The notes beneath the pieces are model-generated. The model did no database searches. It saw nothing but the letters and a program-made list of their open reading frames with translations, and had not been told where the DNA came from. Of a stretch of DNA of 64,000 bases, positions 53,720-64,000 are shown one piece after another. Each line of letters begins with the position of its first letter. Within the stretch, counting starts at the first letter, position 1. Origin of the DNA: Marinobacter sp. F4206 (lineage in GTDB: Bacteria > Pseudomonadota > Gammaproteobacteria > Pseudomonadales > Oleiphilaceae); assembly GCF_019392195.1 (NCBI RefSeq), contig NZ_JAHXKI010000002.1, positions 1,984,001 through 2,048,000 of the forward strand. The letters run 5' to 3'. A program made the translations under genes and the position numbers.

Positions 53720-55726
53720 ATGACTGTAACGCAAGTAAACCGGTTTGCCCTGGCTCTTATCGCAGTAAGTGCGGCTTGGCCGATGGCCCTCCAGGCAGAA
53801 GAAATGTCCGATTCAGCGACGCTGATTCGAGTCACCGAAGGCCATCGCCAACAGGGCTCCACGGAGGTGCTGGCCTCCGAGCCGGTGGCAAGACTGGAGA
53901 GTGATCCTTCGGTGTCCTTGTCCCGGATGGGCGGTCGTGGCCTGGAGCCTGTGGTTCGGGGCCAGAGTCAGGAACGGGTCGATGTGCTGCTGGACGGTAT
54001 CCGGGTCGAAGGGGCCTGCCCCAATCGAATGGACCCGCCCACGAGTCGGCTCAGTGCTGCGCTCGTTCCGGTCCTGGAGGTTCGTACCAGCAACCGGACC
54101 CTGCGCTGGGGCGCTATTGCCGGCGGGCAGGTGGTCGCCACCACGGCGGATCCTGATTTTGGCGAGGATTTGACGACCGGGCAGGTTACAGCCGGGGGCG
54201 CGGATAACGGGGACGGGCGCTTGGTCAATGGCAGTGCTGCGGTTGGCAGTGATCGTGGCTGGCTCCGGCTGGCTGGTGGCCACGATGAAGCCGACGATTA
54301 CGAGGATGGCGACGGCAACCAGGTGCGCAGCGCTTACAAGAATACCGAGGGGCGGGTGGATGCCGCCTGGCGGTCGGAAAACGGCCTCTACCTCAAGGGG
54401 CTGGTGAGCCGGCAGCAGGAACGCGACGTGAAATACGCCGGCTCAGGCATGGACGCCCCGAAAACCGATACCGATATCGCTCGGCTGGAGCTGGGGGCAC
54501 CGGTTGCTGGCGGTGACTGGAATCTTCTGGCGTGGCAGGTGGATGTGGACCATGTCATGGACAACTTCAGCCTGCGCCCGACGACCATGAAAATGCTGAC
54601 GGCGTCCGAAACCCGAACCCGGGGTCTCCGGCTGGCCCTGGACCAGAACCCGGACGCCAGAACCAACTGGGCTGTTGGAACCGACGTTGAGACCAACAAC
54701 TGGGACGCCGAGCGCTTTGGCGGCCCCACGTTGGACACACTGACGTCGGTTCTGTGGCCGGATGTGGACCGGGACCGCTTCGGAGTGTTCGCCGAAGGTT
54801 TCTATCGGGTGGCCCCGACACTGCAGGTGGGCGCCGGTGTCCGCTACGACCGAGTGGAAATGGATGCAAACTCCGCGGACAAGACCTTCGGTAGCGGAAT
54901 GATGGCAATGGCTGCAGCGGACAATTATCAGGCGCTGTATGGCACCACCAATACCAAAGCAGTTGATGACAATGTCAGCGGATTTATTACCGGCGACTGG
55001 CGCTTCTCGTCGCGCCAGTCCCTGGAAGTGAATGCCAGCCGCAGTGTTCGCAGCCCAGGCGTAACTGAACGGTACATTGCCAGCTGGAGCATGATGCCGG
55101 GGATGCGCTGGGTCGGTAATCCGGCCCTGGATACCGAAAAGCACCACAAGCTGGACATCGCCCTGCCGGGTCAGAGTAACGGCTGGCGCTGGCGCCCGGC
55201 AGTGTGGATGGCTCAGGTGGACGATTACGTGTTGCGCACCCGCAATGCCGAGCTGGTCAGTGTCTACCGCAACATCGATGCCCGTCTGCTCGGTGTCGAA
55301 GCAGAGCTGGGCTGGAGCAACGGCACCTGGCGTTCGAGCAGCGCGCTGGCCGCCGTCCGAGGAGAAAACCGGGATGACGACAAGGCGCTGCCGCAGATTC
55401 CTCCGCTTCAGTTCGTTCAGACACTGGGTTGGCAACACCTGGGGCATCAGCTGGAGCTGGAGTGGCTGGTTGCCCGCCGACAGGACCGGGTCGACCTGGC
55501 TTCCGGACTGGATGCCGGCACCTCACCGGGCTACGGCGTACTCAACCTGTCGGGCAGTCACCCACTGACCGGTTATCTGACGCTCTCCTGGGCCATCGAT
55601 AACCTGTTCGACAACACCTGGGCCCGGCACGTCAGTCGCGCCAACACGGATCCGTTCAGTCCCGAGGCGGTTCGGGTCAACGAGCCCGGGCGCACGCTCC
55701 GGGCGGCACTGACGGCCCGGTGGTGA
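53720..55726 (+). CDS. oprC: TonB-dependent copper receptor OprC-like
   Basis: The protein has 668 residues, with a signal peptide ending near MALQAEEMSDS and plug motifs MGGRGLEPVVRGQSQERVDVLLDG, split. The copper site of OprC is CxxxM with HxM: here C100 and M104 in GACPNRMDPP, and H278 and M280 in VDHVMDNF, match that arrangement. GRTLRAALTARW is the C-terminal barrel end. It probably imports copper. The start ATG 53720 has AGGA upstream; a longer in-frame extension has no such site. It lies divergent from the RegB-like kinase. Confidence 0.93.
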   Translation: MTVTQVNRFALALIAVSAAWPMALQAEEMSDSATLIRVTEGHRQQGSTEVLASEPVARLESDPSVSLSRMGGRGLEPVVRGQSQERVDVLLDGIRVEGACPNRMDPPTSRLSAALVPVLEVRTSNRTLRWGAIAGGQVVATTADPDFGEDLTTGQVTAGGADNGDGRLVNGSAAVGSDRGWLRLAGGHDEADDYEDGDGNQVRSAYKNTEGRVDAAWRSENGLYLKGLVSRQQERDVKYAGSGMDAPKTDTDIARLELGAPVAGGDWNLLAWQVDVDHVMDNFSLRPTTMKMLTASETRTRGLRLALDQNPDARTNWAVGTDVETNNWDAERFGGPTLDTLTSVLWPDVDRDRFGVFAEGFYRVAPTLQVGAGVRYDRVEMDANSADKTFGSGMMAMAAADNYQALYGTTNTKAVDDNVSGFITGDWRFSSRQSLEVNASRSVRSPGVTERYIASWSMMPGMRWVGNPALDTEKHHKLDIALPGQSNGWRWRPAVWMAQVDDYVLRTRNAELVSVYRNIDARLLGVEAELGWSNGTWRSSSALAAVRGENRDDDKALPQIPPLQFVQTLGWQHLGHQLELEWLVARRQDRVDLASGLDAGTSPGYGVLNLSGSHPLTGYLTLSWAIDNLFDNTWARHVSRANTDPFSPEAVRVNEPGRTLRAALTARW

Positions 55727-55852
55727 GTCGGCCTGGATATCATCGGTATGCTTTTTGTCCCTGGTCAACGTGGTTTCCGGTTTCAGGATCTATGCTTGGA
55801 TAGAGGGTCACAGAACCTGCCGGCAACGGAGTGAATGGATTTTCCGGGCTGA

Positions 55853-57695
<1,843 letters not shown>

Positions 57696-57699
<4 letters not shown>

Positions 57700-58016
57700 C
57701 CGGCCGGCGGGATACCCCCGAAGAGGATATTGGCCGGCAGGCCCGGCGCCTCAAGCGCGCCCGGGATAACCCTGGCATGAGCCCGCTTCGGGGGCTGGGT
57801 GCCTTTGGCATGATCGGCTGGTCGGTGGCAGTGCCCACGGTGGGCGGCGCCTTTCTGGGGATGTGGCTGGACCGTAACCTGCCTCAGGCTTTTCCATGGA
57901 CCATCGCCCTGATTCTGGGCGGCGTGGTGCTGGGCGGTTTCATTGCCTGGGCGTGGGTCAGCAGGGAAGGCCAGGACGACAGCGACGACGGGGGTAGCAA
58001 CGATGATCACAGCTGA
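57696..58016 (+). CDS. atpQ: N-ATPase accessory protein AtpQ (AtpI/Urf2-like)
   Basis: The protein has 106 residues and two membrane helices: GAFGMIGWSVAVPTVGGAFLG and ALILGGVVLGGFIAWAW. An N-terminal cytoplasmic part with RQARRLKRARDNP is basic. It resembles AtpI and is thought to help c-ring assembly in N-ATPases. It overlaps atpC by four bases and atpR by 14. Confidence 0.85.
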
Positions 58017-58308
58017 CTGGACAGCGGTGTACACCGGGTTCTGGATCGGTGCGGTGGCCAGCACCCTGTTCTTTGCCGGTCTTGCCGTGAGTGTGCGCTG
58101 GGCGCTTCGCGCCGGCCGGCCCGGCATGATTCTGCTGCCCAGTGCCGCCGTCAGGATTGCCCTGTTGCTCGGTGTGGGCTGGTGGGTTACCGGGGCCGGC
58201 AGCGACAGCTGGGCGTTCGTCGGCTATGTCGCGGCCTTTTTTCTGGTTCGGCTCATCGCCACGGTGATTGCCCGGCTGCCCAGAGCCAGGGAGGACGGAT
58301 GCAACTGA
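58003..58308 (+). CDS. atpR: N-ATPase accessory membrane protein AtpR
   Basis: The protein has 101 residues and about three membrane segments: GFWIGAVASTLFFAGLAVSV, LLPSAAVRIALLLGVGWWV and FVGYVAAFFLVRLIATV. The charged SLRWALRAGRPG loop and the RLIATVIARLP end match AtpR, which carries arginines proposed to touch the c subunit carboxylates. The start MITADWTAVYTGFW is placed at ATG 58003, inside the end of atpQ. AtpR is specific to N-ATPases, so it confirms the type. Confidence 0.87.
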   Translation: MITADWTAVYTGFWIGAVASTLFFAGLAVSVRWALRAGRPGMILLPSAAVRIALLLGVGWWVTGAGSDSWAFVGYVAAFFLVRLIATVIARLPRAREDGCN

Positions 58309-58991
58309 CACCGGACGAAGTAACTGTCTTTACCATTGGTGGCGTCGGTTTCAGCGAAACCATCGTCTACACCTGGGTGGTCATGGCAATCCTGACCGGG
58401 GCTTCGGTCCTGATCACCCGCAACCTGCGACCCGATGTGCCGCCCAGCCGCTGGCGAACCGCGCTGGAGGTGATCGTAACGGGCATCCAGCACCAGATTG
58501 AGGATATCTCCCGGCAGGCCTCCCGGCACGTTCTGTATTTTTCCGGCACGCTGTTCCTGTTTATTGCCACCTCGAATCTGCTGCTGGTGGTTCCGGGTTT
58601 CTCGCCACCGACCGCTTCGCTATCGACCACCGCCGCCCTGGCTCTGTCCGTGTTGATTGCCGTGCCTCTGTTTGGCATCTCCCGGCAAGGGTTGGGCGGT
58701 TACCTGAAGACCTACATCCGGCCTTCGCCAATTATGTTGCCGTTCAACCTGATCAGTGAGTTCTCAAGGGGGGTTTCACTGTCCATACGACTCTATGGAA
58801 ACGTCATGAGCGGTGCGGTTATCGCGGGGATTCTTCTGGGTCTGGCCCCGTTCTTCTTTCCCGTGGTCATGGATGTGCTGGGGCTGCTGACGGGGCTGAT
58901 CCAGGCCTACATTTTTGCGGTCCTGGCGACCGTGTATATCTCACTGGCGACGACCCGACCGGGGGACCCGGTGAAAAAGGAGCGCGACTGA
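58299..58991 (+). CDS. atpB: N-ATPase subunit a
   Basis: The protein has 230 residues and five to six membrane helices. The stator arginine is in GVSLSIRLYGNVMSGAVIAG. SRQASRHVLYFSGTLFLFI and AYIFAVLATVYISLA form the ion half-channels. The start MQLTPDEVTVFTIG follows GGGAGGACGG and overlaps atpR by ten bases. Ion choice depends on this subunit and the c ring together. Confidence 0.92.
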   Translation: MQLTPDEVTVFTIGGVGFSETIVYTWVVMAILTGASVLITRNLRPDVPPSRWRTALEVIVTGIQHQIEDISRQASRHVLYFSGTLFLFIATSNLLLVVPGFSPPTASLSTTAALALSVLIAVPLFGISRQGLGGYLKTYIRPSPIMLPFNLISEFSRGVSLSIRLYGNVMSGAVIAGILLGLAPFFFPVVMDVLGLLTGLIQAYIFAVLATVYISLATTRPGDPVKKERD

Positions 58992-59275
58992 TGACAGATC
59001 TTGTTTGGATTGCCGTTGTTTCCATTTTTACGGCGGGATTAACCGTGTCTTTCGGTGCCCTGGGGCCCGCACTCGGGGAAGGCAGGGCCGCCGCGGCTGC
59101 CCTGAATGCGATTGCCCAGCAGCCGGATTCGGCCTCGGCTCTGTCCCGGACCCTCTTTGTGTCTCTAGCGATGATTGAATCCACTGCTATCTATTGCTTC
59201 GTTGTCGCCATGATCGTGCTGTTCGCCAACCCTTTTTGGGACACGGTCTTGCAGGCGACCACGGCGGCGGGATAA
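58991..59275 (+). CDS. atpE: N-ATPase subunit c with two carboxylates
   Basis: The protein has 94 residues with two helices. Helix 1 has FGALGPALGEGRAAAAAL and helix 2 has AMIESTAIYCFVVAMI. The ES-T--Y arrangement around the helix 2 glutamate is the known Na+-binding signature of Ilyobacter-type c subunits. In place of the usual helix 1 glutamine there is a glutamate (GEG), as in other N-ATPases. Two facing carboxylates could bind either H+ or Na+; sequence alone does not decide. It overlaps the atpB stop by one base. Confidence 0.93.
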   Translation: MTDLVWIAVVSIFTAGLTVSFGALGPALGEGRAAAAALNAIAQQPDSASALSRTLFVSLAMIESTAIYCFVVAMIVLFANPFWDTVLQATTAAG

Positions 59276-59278
59276 ACC

Positions 59279-60049
59279 ATGTCGATAGACTGGATTACGG
59301 TCATTGCCCAGATCGCCAATTTCCTGGTTCTGGTCTGGTTGCTTAAACGCTTTCTGTATCAGCCGATTCTGAATGGCATCGACGCCCGGGAGGCCGAGAT
59401 TGCCGAACGGATGGGCGAGGCTGAGAAAGCCAGAAGGAAGGCGGTGGCCGCCGAGGCGGACTTTGTTGCCCGCAAGAACAAATTGCTGGTGGAAGACGCG
59501 GCTATCGTTGACGCCGCTATCAAGGAAGCTGAGCGCCAACGCGACGCCCTGCTGGCAGAAACCCATCAGAAGTTGGAGCAGGAGCACAAGGATTGGCAGC
59601 GGCATCTGCAACGGGAGCAGCAGAAGTTCACGGCGGAGTTGTATCGGGCCGGGGCCGACACGCTCTATCAGCTGGTCCGCAAGGCCCTGCGCGATCTGGC
59701 GGACGATCAGCTCGAAGAGCGCATTGCCCTGCATGTCACTGCCAAACTCGAACCCATGGCGCCAGACTTGCTTGCCGCCGCTGGCCGCGCCGAGGAGGCT
59801 ATTGCCAGCACGCACGTTTCGCTGTCGGAGGGCGCCCAGGCCACCCTGGTTCGGGCATTGGCGGATCTGATGCCCGGCATTCCGATCCGTTTTCAGGTGG
59901 ACGATGACCAGGCTCCCGGTCTGGTATTGCGCATCGGCAGTACCCAGGTGGCCTGGACCGTCGACAGCTACACCGAGGAACTGGTCGTGCTGTTAACCGA
60001 CCGGCTGGCAACAGGCGCGCTGGGGCGGGGGGCGAGTGATGACGGATGA
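59279..60049 (+). CDS. atpF: N-ATPase subunit b, long form with delta-like C terminus
   Basis: The protein has 256 residues, longer than the typical 156. One N-terminal helix ([19 protein letters not shown]) is followed by a highly charged coiled coil (about 40-150) and a C-terminal domain (about 160-256) resembling delta, with [20 protein letters not shown]. There is no separate atpH gene, so this extension likely replaces delta in joining the stalk to the head. It starts three bases after atpE and overlaps atpA. Confidence 0.9.
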   Translation: MSIDWITVIAQIANFLVLVWLLKRFLYQPILNGIDAREAEIAERMGEAEKARRKAVAAEADFVARKNKLLVEDAAIVDAAIKEAERQRDALLAETHQKLEQEHKDWQRHLQREQQKFTAELYRAGADTLYQLVRKALRDLADDQLEERIALHVTAKLEPMAPDLLAAAGRAEEAIASTHVSLSEGAQATLVRALADLMPGIPIRFQVDDDQAPGLVLRIGSTQVAWTVDSYTEELVVLLTDRLATGALGRGASDDG

Positions 60050-61571
60050 ACCGCTCCAGCCGGGCGTAAAATCACTGATAGATTCGTTGCTGGACAGTCC
60101 GGTGCCGTCTCCGGTCCTGGCGGAGGTTGGCAAGGTGACTGAAGTGGGCGACGGCATTGCCCTGGTGTCAGGGCTCGACCGGGCCCTTGCCGATGAGTTG
60201 CTGGTGTTTGCCTCAGGCGTCCGGGGTATGGTCCTGGATCTGGAGCCCCATCGGCTGGGGGTCGTGTTGCTGGGACCCGCAGACCGGATCACCGCCGGTG
60301 AAGATGTCTGGCGCACCCACAAGGTGATCAGTGTGCCAGTGGGACCGGGGCTGATTGGTCGGGTGGTGGACGCTACCGGACAGCCCAGAGATGGCCGCGA
60401 CCGGATTGATGCGGTCGCTGAGCGGCCGATCGAAGTCGCGGCGCCAGGGATTCTCAGCCGCTCGGCCATCACCCGGCCCCTGGCGACCGGCGTCAAGGCC
60501 GTGGATGCCGCCGTTCCGGTCGGGCTGGGACAGCGTGAGCTGATCATTGGCGACCGGCAGACCGGCAAGACGTCGATGGCGCTGGATGCCATCCTCAACC
60601 AGGCCAGTTCCGAGGTGATCAGCATCTATTGCGCTGTTGGCCAACGGGGTGATTCCGTGGCCCGCGTGGTCGAGACACTCCGACGCAGCGGACAGCAGTC
60701 CCGGACCATCGTGGTCGCCGCGGGGGATGAAGACACGCCGGGGCTGTCCTACATTGCGCCTTATTCCGCCATGACCATGGCCGAATATTTCGCCGACCAG
60801 GGTCGTGACGTGCTCGTGGTGTTTGATGATCTGACGCACCATGCCCAATCCTACCGGGAACTGTCGCTGCTGTTACGCCGACCTCCCGGTCGGGAGGCCT
60901 TTCCCGGTGATATTTTCTACGTCCATGCCCGGTTGCTGGAGCGTGCCGGGCAGTTCGCCCCGGAGGCTGGGGGCGGCTCGATCACGGCGCTGCCGATCGT
61001 GGAAACCCAGGCCGAGAACCTGTCGGCGTACATTCCCACCAACCTGATCTCCATCACCGACGGCCAGATTTACCTGTCGCCCAGGCTGGTCCGGAAGAAC
61101 CAGTTTCCAGCCGTGGATCTGGGCGTGTCGGTCTCCAGGGTTGGCAGCAAGGCGCAGTACCGGGCGTTCCGGGATGTGGCCGGCAATCTGCGGGTGACCC
61201 TGTCCCAGTTCGAGGAGTTGGAGGATTTTGCCCGATTCGGCACCCGGCTGGATGACACCACCCGGGCGCGACTGGTGCGCGGGGCTGCTGTCCGGGCGGC
61301 GCTTCGTCAGCCCGAGCACGCCCCGGTGCCGGCCGTGGTGCAGTTGGTGATCCTGTTGGCGGCCATGGAGGGGATGTTCGACGGCCTACCGGAAGCCCGG
61401 GTAATGGCCGTCATGGATCGGCTCCGGGCAGCGGCGATGGACGAACTCCCGGAGCTGGCCAGGCAAATAGGCCGGAATCAGCCACTGAGGGACTCCGACC
61501 TCAACGCTATTCTGGCACTCGCGGGAAAGGTCGTGGGCCAAGAGGGAGGAGGCGATGGCTCAGACGTTTGA
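60039..61571 (+). CDS. atpA: N-ATPase alpha subunit
   Basis: The protein has 510 residues. [13 protein letters not shown] is the P-loop and [30 protein letters not shown], split, is the alpha signature with the arginine-finger-containing segment [14 protein letters not shown]. It forms the non-catalytic sites of the head with beta. Start is ATG 60039 or the GTG three bases earlier. It begins inside the end of atpF and overlaps atpG by 17 bases. Confidence 0.95.
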   Translation: MTDEPLQPGVKSLIDSLLDSPVPSPVLAEVGKVTEVGDGIALVSGLDRALADELLVFASGVRGMVLDLEPHRLGVVLLGPADRITAGEDVWRTHKVISVPVGPGLIGRVVDATGQPRDGRDRIDAVAERPIEVAAPGILSRSAITRPLATGVKAVDAAVPVGLGQRELIIGDRQTGKTSMALDAILNQASSEVISIYCAVGQRGDSVARVVETLRRSGQQSRTIVVAAGDEDTPGLSYIAPYSAMTMAEYFADQGRDVLVVFDDLTHHAQSYRELSLLLRRPPGREAFPGDIFYVHARLLERAGQFAPEAGGGSITALPIVETQAENLSAYIPTNLISITDGQIYLSPRLVRKNQFPAVDLGVSVSRVGSKAQYRAFRDVAGNLRVTLSQFEELEDFARFGTRLDDTTRARLVRGAAVRAALRQPEHAPVPAVVQLVILLAAMEGMFDGLPEARVMAVMDRLRAAAMDELPELARQIGRNQPLRDSDLNAILALAGKVVGQEGGGDGSDV

Positions 61572-62454
61572 AGCCCTGTCGCACCACGACGACACCCTGA
61601 CCGGTATCCGGGGCATTGTTCACACCATGAAAACCCTCTCGGCTATCAACGCGGTGCCTTATGAGCGTGCGGCAACCTCCATCGAGGCCTACCACAACAC
61701 GATATTGAACGGTTTTCAGGCACTGTTCGCGGGTGCAGGACCGATTGCGCTACCCCAGGTGGAGCCGGTGGAAAAGGTGCTGGTGGTGTTCGGGTCTGAC
61801 CATGGTTTGTGTGGAAACTACAACGAAACTGTGGCCCGGGCGGTGGTAGCGGCGCCAGAGTTCCTGGCGTCGGAGAAGCGCGGTTTGCGCGTCCTGTGTG
61901 TGGGCGCGCAAATGAACGATGCCCTGACGGGGCTGGGGATCACTCCGGAGGCGGTCCTCCTGCCGCCAGCCTCGGCGGCCGGCATCGGTCGTCTGGCCAG
62001 CGATATCGTCACCCGACTGGAAACCATTAGCCGCGGTGGTCCCCAAAACCGGCTGACGGCGACTCTGGTCTACATGCAGCGTTCCGATCATGGTCAGCAG
62101 CGGCCAGTGGTGAGTCGTTTGCTGCCGCTGCCCCGGTCTCTGGTCTCGGAGCTTTCTGCAGGACCGTGGGTATCCCGGTCGCTACCCATTCACACTCTGC
62201 CATCGGATCGGGTGTTTGCCGCCCTGTTACGCAGCCATATTTTTGCCAGTGTCTTCCGGGCCTCGGCGGAGGCCATTGTGACTGAAAACGCGGCCCGCTT
62301 GGCGCGTATGCAGCAGGCAGAACGGTCCGTGGATGACCAGCTGGAGCAGGTGAAAGGGCAGATGCGATCCGTCCGCCAGGAAGAAATTACCACCGAGCTG
62401 CTGGATGTCATCATTGGTTTTGAAGCCCTGAAGGGCAAGGAGCGGCGGTCATGA
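61555..62454 (+). CDS. atpG: N-ATPase gamma subunit
   Basis: The protein has 299 residues. N-terminal helix [21 protein letters not shown] and C-terminal helix [20 protein letters not shown], split, form the rotor coiled coil. The central [20 protein letters not shown] is a gamma hallmark. It links the c ring to the catalytic head. The start ATG 61555 follows GAGGGAGGAGG and lies inside atpA. It is the last gene of the operon. Confidence 0.93.
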   Translation: MAQTFEALSHHDDTLTGIRGIVHTMKTLSAINAVPYERAATSIEAYHNTILNGFQALFAGAGPIALPQVEPVEKVLVVFGSDHGLCGNYNETVARAVVAAPEFLASEKRGLRVLCVGAQMNDALTGLGITPEAVLLPPASAAGIGRLASDIVTRLETISRGGPQNRLTATLVYMQRSDHGQQRPVVSRLLPLPRSLVSELSAGPWVSRSLPIHTLPSDRVFAALLRSHIFASVFRASAEAIVTENAARLARMQQAERSVDDQLEQVKGQMRSVRQEEITTELLDVIIGFEALKGKERRS

Positions 62455-62514
62455 ACCATGAGGTGTTGGACTCATTGGCGCCATGGGCATTGATGTCCGG
62501 TGCAGTGAGGTTTT

Positions 62515-62535
62515 AAATATACCCTAAAGATATTT
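62515..62535. promoter_or_regulatory. AT-rich inverted repeat before RND efflux operon
   Basis: AAATAT-N9-ATATTT is an inverted repeat in an AT-rich patch within otherwise GC-rich DNA, 37 bp before the membrane-fusion gene. A second overlapping GATATTTGTATATATC is close by. It may be an operator and promoter for the efflux genes, possibly of an ArsR- or TetR-family regulator. Confidence 0.4.
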
Positions 62536-62571
62536 GTATATATCAAATGGAAATTAAGGTGGGCATTCACA

Positions 62572-63642
62572 ATGGCTAGGATTTTCCTGATCACCGCAAT
62601 CGGCTGGCTGCTGATGTCGACGGCCCTGGCCCAGGATTCGGCGGAGGACCGGGTGGTATCGACCCCGGTGCTGACACAGACGCTGGAGGAGAGAATCCAG
62701 CTTGATGGGGTGATCGAAGCGGTGCAGCAAAGCACCGTATCCGCTCAGACCAGTGGAACCGTTGAGGCGCTGCCGTTCGATGTTGACGATTCGGTGGCGG
62801 CCGGTGACCTGATCGTCCAGCTGGAGGATAGCGAACAGCAGGCGCGCCTTCGTCAGGCCCGGGCGGTGCTGAATGAGGCCCGGGCCGGGGCAGACGATGC
62901 ACAGCAGACTTTCGAACGCATCTCTGCCATCCGGGAACGGGGGCTGGTATCGCGACAGGAATTTGATCGGGCCCGGAATAACCTGGCGGGCGCCCGGGCG
63001 CGGGTTGAGCGGGCCCAGGCGGGTGTTGCCGAGGCGGAAGAACAACTGGGTTACACCCGCATCGTGGCACCCTATGGCGGTATTCTGACCGAGCGCCACG
63101 TGGAAATCGGTGAATCGGTGAATCCCGGTCAGCCGTTGCTGAGTGGGCTTTCCCTGGAGCAGCTGCGGGTGGTGGTGGACCTGCCCCAGAAATACGCCGA
63201 CCTGGCCCGTTCCCGGCGTCAGGCCACCGTGACCCTGGCGGATGGCCGGGTGCTGGCAACCCGCGAAATGACCTTCTACCCCTACGCCGATCCGGCCACT
63301 CACACCTTCCGGTTGCGGATGCGGCTGAATGAGCCCGATGGCTTACTGTTTCCGGGCATGCTGGTCAAGGTGGGTGTCCCGGTCGGCGCCCGTGAGTCGC
63401 TGTGGGTGCCGGCCAGCAGCCTGATCCAGCGCAGCGAACTGAGGGCTGTGTTCATTCTTGATGACCAGGATCGCCCCCGTCTGCGTCAGGTACGGACCGG
63501 TGTCCGTGACGGCGATCGTCTGGAAATCCTTGCCGGTGTGGATGAGGGCGAACGCGTGGTGGTGAACCCAGCGGCACTGGTAGGCAGTGATCGCCTGAAT
63601 CAACCTGAGTCAGCGCAAACCGGCGGGGAGGAGAGCCGGTGA
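62572..63642 (+). CDS. RND efflux membrane-fusion protein (HlyD/AcrA family)
   Basis: The protein has 356 residues. A signal peptide ends near ALAQDSAED. The lipoyl-like segment is ERIQLDGVIEAVQQSTVSAQTSG, split, and DLIVQLEDSEQQARLRQARAVL begins the helical hairpin. TRIVAPYGGILTERHVEIGESV and LPGMLVKVGVPVGARESLWVP-type strands form the beta-barrel domain. It connects an inner-membrane pump to an outer-membrane channel. The pump gene starts four bases before its stop. Confidence 0.92.
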   Translation: MARIFLITAIGWLLMSTALAQDSAEDRVVSTPVLTQTLEERIQLDGVIEAVQQSTVSAQTSGTVEALPFDVDDSVAAGDLIVQLEDSEQQARLRQARAVLNEARAGADDAQQTFERISAIRERGLVSRQEFDRARNNLAGARARVERAQAGVAEAEEQLGYTRIVAPYGGILTERHVEIGESVNPGQPLLSGLSLEQLRVVVDLPQKYADLARSRRQATVTLADGRVLATREMTFYPYADPATHTFRLRMRLNEPDGLLFPGMLVKVGVPVGARESLWVPASSLIQRSELRAVFILDDQDRPRLRQVRTGVRDGDRLEILAGVDEGERVVVNPAALVGSDRLNQPESAQTGGEESR

Positions 63643-64000
63643 GCGAGGAACTGCCGAAGGTCGGGCCTTCCGGAGCCATTGCCCGGGTTTTTCAGGATAA
63701 CAAGCTGACACCTCTGCTGGCCGTGCTGGCCATCGTGCTCGGTGTGCTGGCGGTGATCGTGACACCGAAGGAAGAGGAGCCCCAGATTGACGTCACCATG
63801 GCCGATATCATGGTGGGCTTTCCCGGCGCCAGTGCCCGGGAGGTGGAAAGCGCCATTGCCACGCCCGCCGAACAGGTGATGAGCGAGATCCAGGGCGTTG
63901 AGCATGTTTACTCCGTCGCTCGCCAGGGGCAGGCGGTGATCACCGTTGAGTTTGACGTGGGCGTGGTCCGGCAGGAGGCCCTGGTGCGCCTGTACAACCA
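63639..64000 (+). CDS. RND efflux transporter, 3' part outside window
   Basis: The first 120 residues are visible. After a short cytoplasmic start (MSEELPKVGPSGAIARVF) the first helix is TPLLAVLAIVLGVLAVIV, followed by PKEEEPQIDVTMADIMVGFPGASAREVES, split, the porter-domain start of AcrB/HAE-like pumps. VEHVYSVARQGQAVITVEFDVG follows. GTG 63639 is the start, with GGGGAGGAG upstream and a four-base overlap with the fusion-protein gene. Its substrate is unknown. The rest is past the window. Confidence 0.92.
   Translation, partial: MSEELPKVGPSGAIARVFQDNKLTPLLAVLAIVLGVLAVIVTPKEEEPQIDVTMADIMVGFPGASAREVESAIATPAEQVMSEIQGVEHVYSVARQGQAVITVEFDVGVVRQEALVRLYN

Overview
The window looks like chromosomal DNA of a GC-rich marine gammaproteobacterium, most probably Marinobacter or a close relative. 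The basis is gene content and style: beta-oxidation genes, late cobalamin genes, a thermostable-hemolysin operon, a RegBA/RoxSR-type pair, OprC and an N-type ATPase, all in high-GC codons with dense ATGA overlaps. The genus is an inference. I saw no tRNA, rRNA, CRISPR array, insertion sequence or prophage. One cobalamin riboswitch is clear.

Layout. (1) 1-13.7 kb is a catabolic block: a thiolase (cut by the window edge), a membrane permease, a hydroxyacid dehydrogenase, an IclR regulator, then an operon of bifunctional hydratase/dehydrogenase, thiolase, acyl-CoA dehydrogenase, alcohol dehydrogenase and aldehyde dehydrogenase. This chain would take an alcohol to an acid and through beta-oxidation. 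Three similar palindromes lie before the thiolase/permease pair, near the IclR gene and before the operon. A TetR gene and a nitronate monooxygenase-like gene follow divergently. (2) 13.7-17.7 kb holds a very methionine-rich exported peptide, an OmpR-type two-component system and an exported MsrA-MsrB fusion. The peptide and msrAB share an upstream element of about 27 bp, which suggests a periplasmic methionine-oxidation defence circuit. (3) 17.7-20.3 kb holds an exonuclease and a cNMP/CBS/DUF294 protein. (4) 20.4-34.0 kb holds late cobalamin synthesis and salvage (cobU, a CobC-type phosphatase, cobT, cobD, cobC), then a riboswitch before btuB-btuF-btuC-btuD-cobO-cobQ-bluB plus a Tag-like gene, with cobS opposing. 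No corrin-ring genes are present.

(5) 34.2-44.6 kb: after a SYLF protein comes a minus-strand operon (GT2, VTT/DedA-like protein, ArnT-like transferase) that resembles a compact lipid A glycosylation unit. Next is a PmrAB/QseBC-like system, then a divergent operon of thermostable hemolysin, an acyl-AMP ligase joined to a haem-oxygenase-like di-iron oxidase domain, an SDR and an exported TPR protein. Direct-repeat boxes of the form TTAAG-N5-TTAAG lie before both operons. In each case the box is exactly 10 bp from a plausible -10, so one regulator may control both. (6) 44.7-53.6 kb holds c-di-GMP enzymes, a persulfide dioxygenase with a SulP transporter, a lone CbiM-like permease and a RegBA-like pair. 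(7) 53.7-64 kb holds an OprC-like copper receptor, a complete atpDCQRBEFAG N-ATPase operon, and the start of an RND efflux operon that runs off the window.

The best candidates for little-described biology are the ligase-HDO operon with its PmrA-like control, and the methionine-rich peptide/two-component/MsrAB module.
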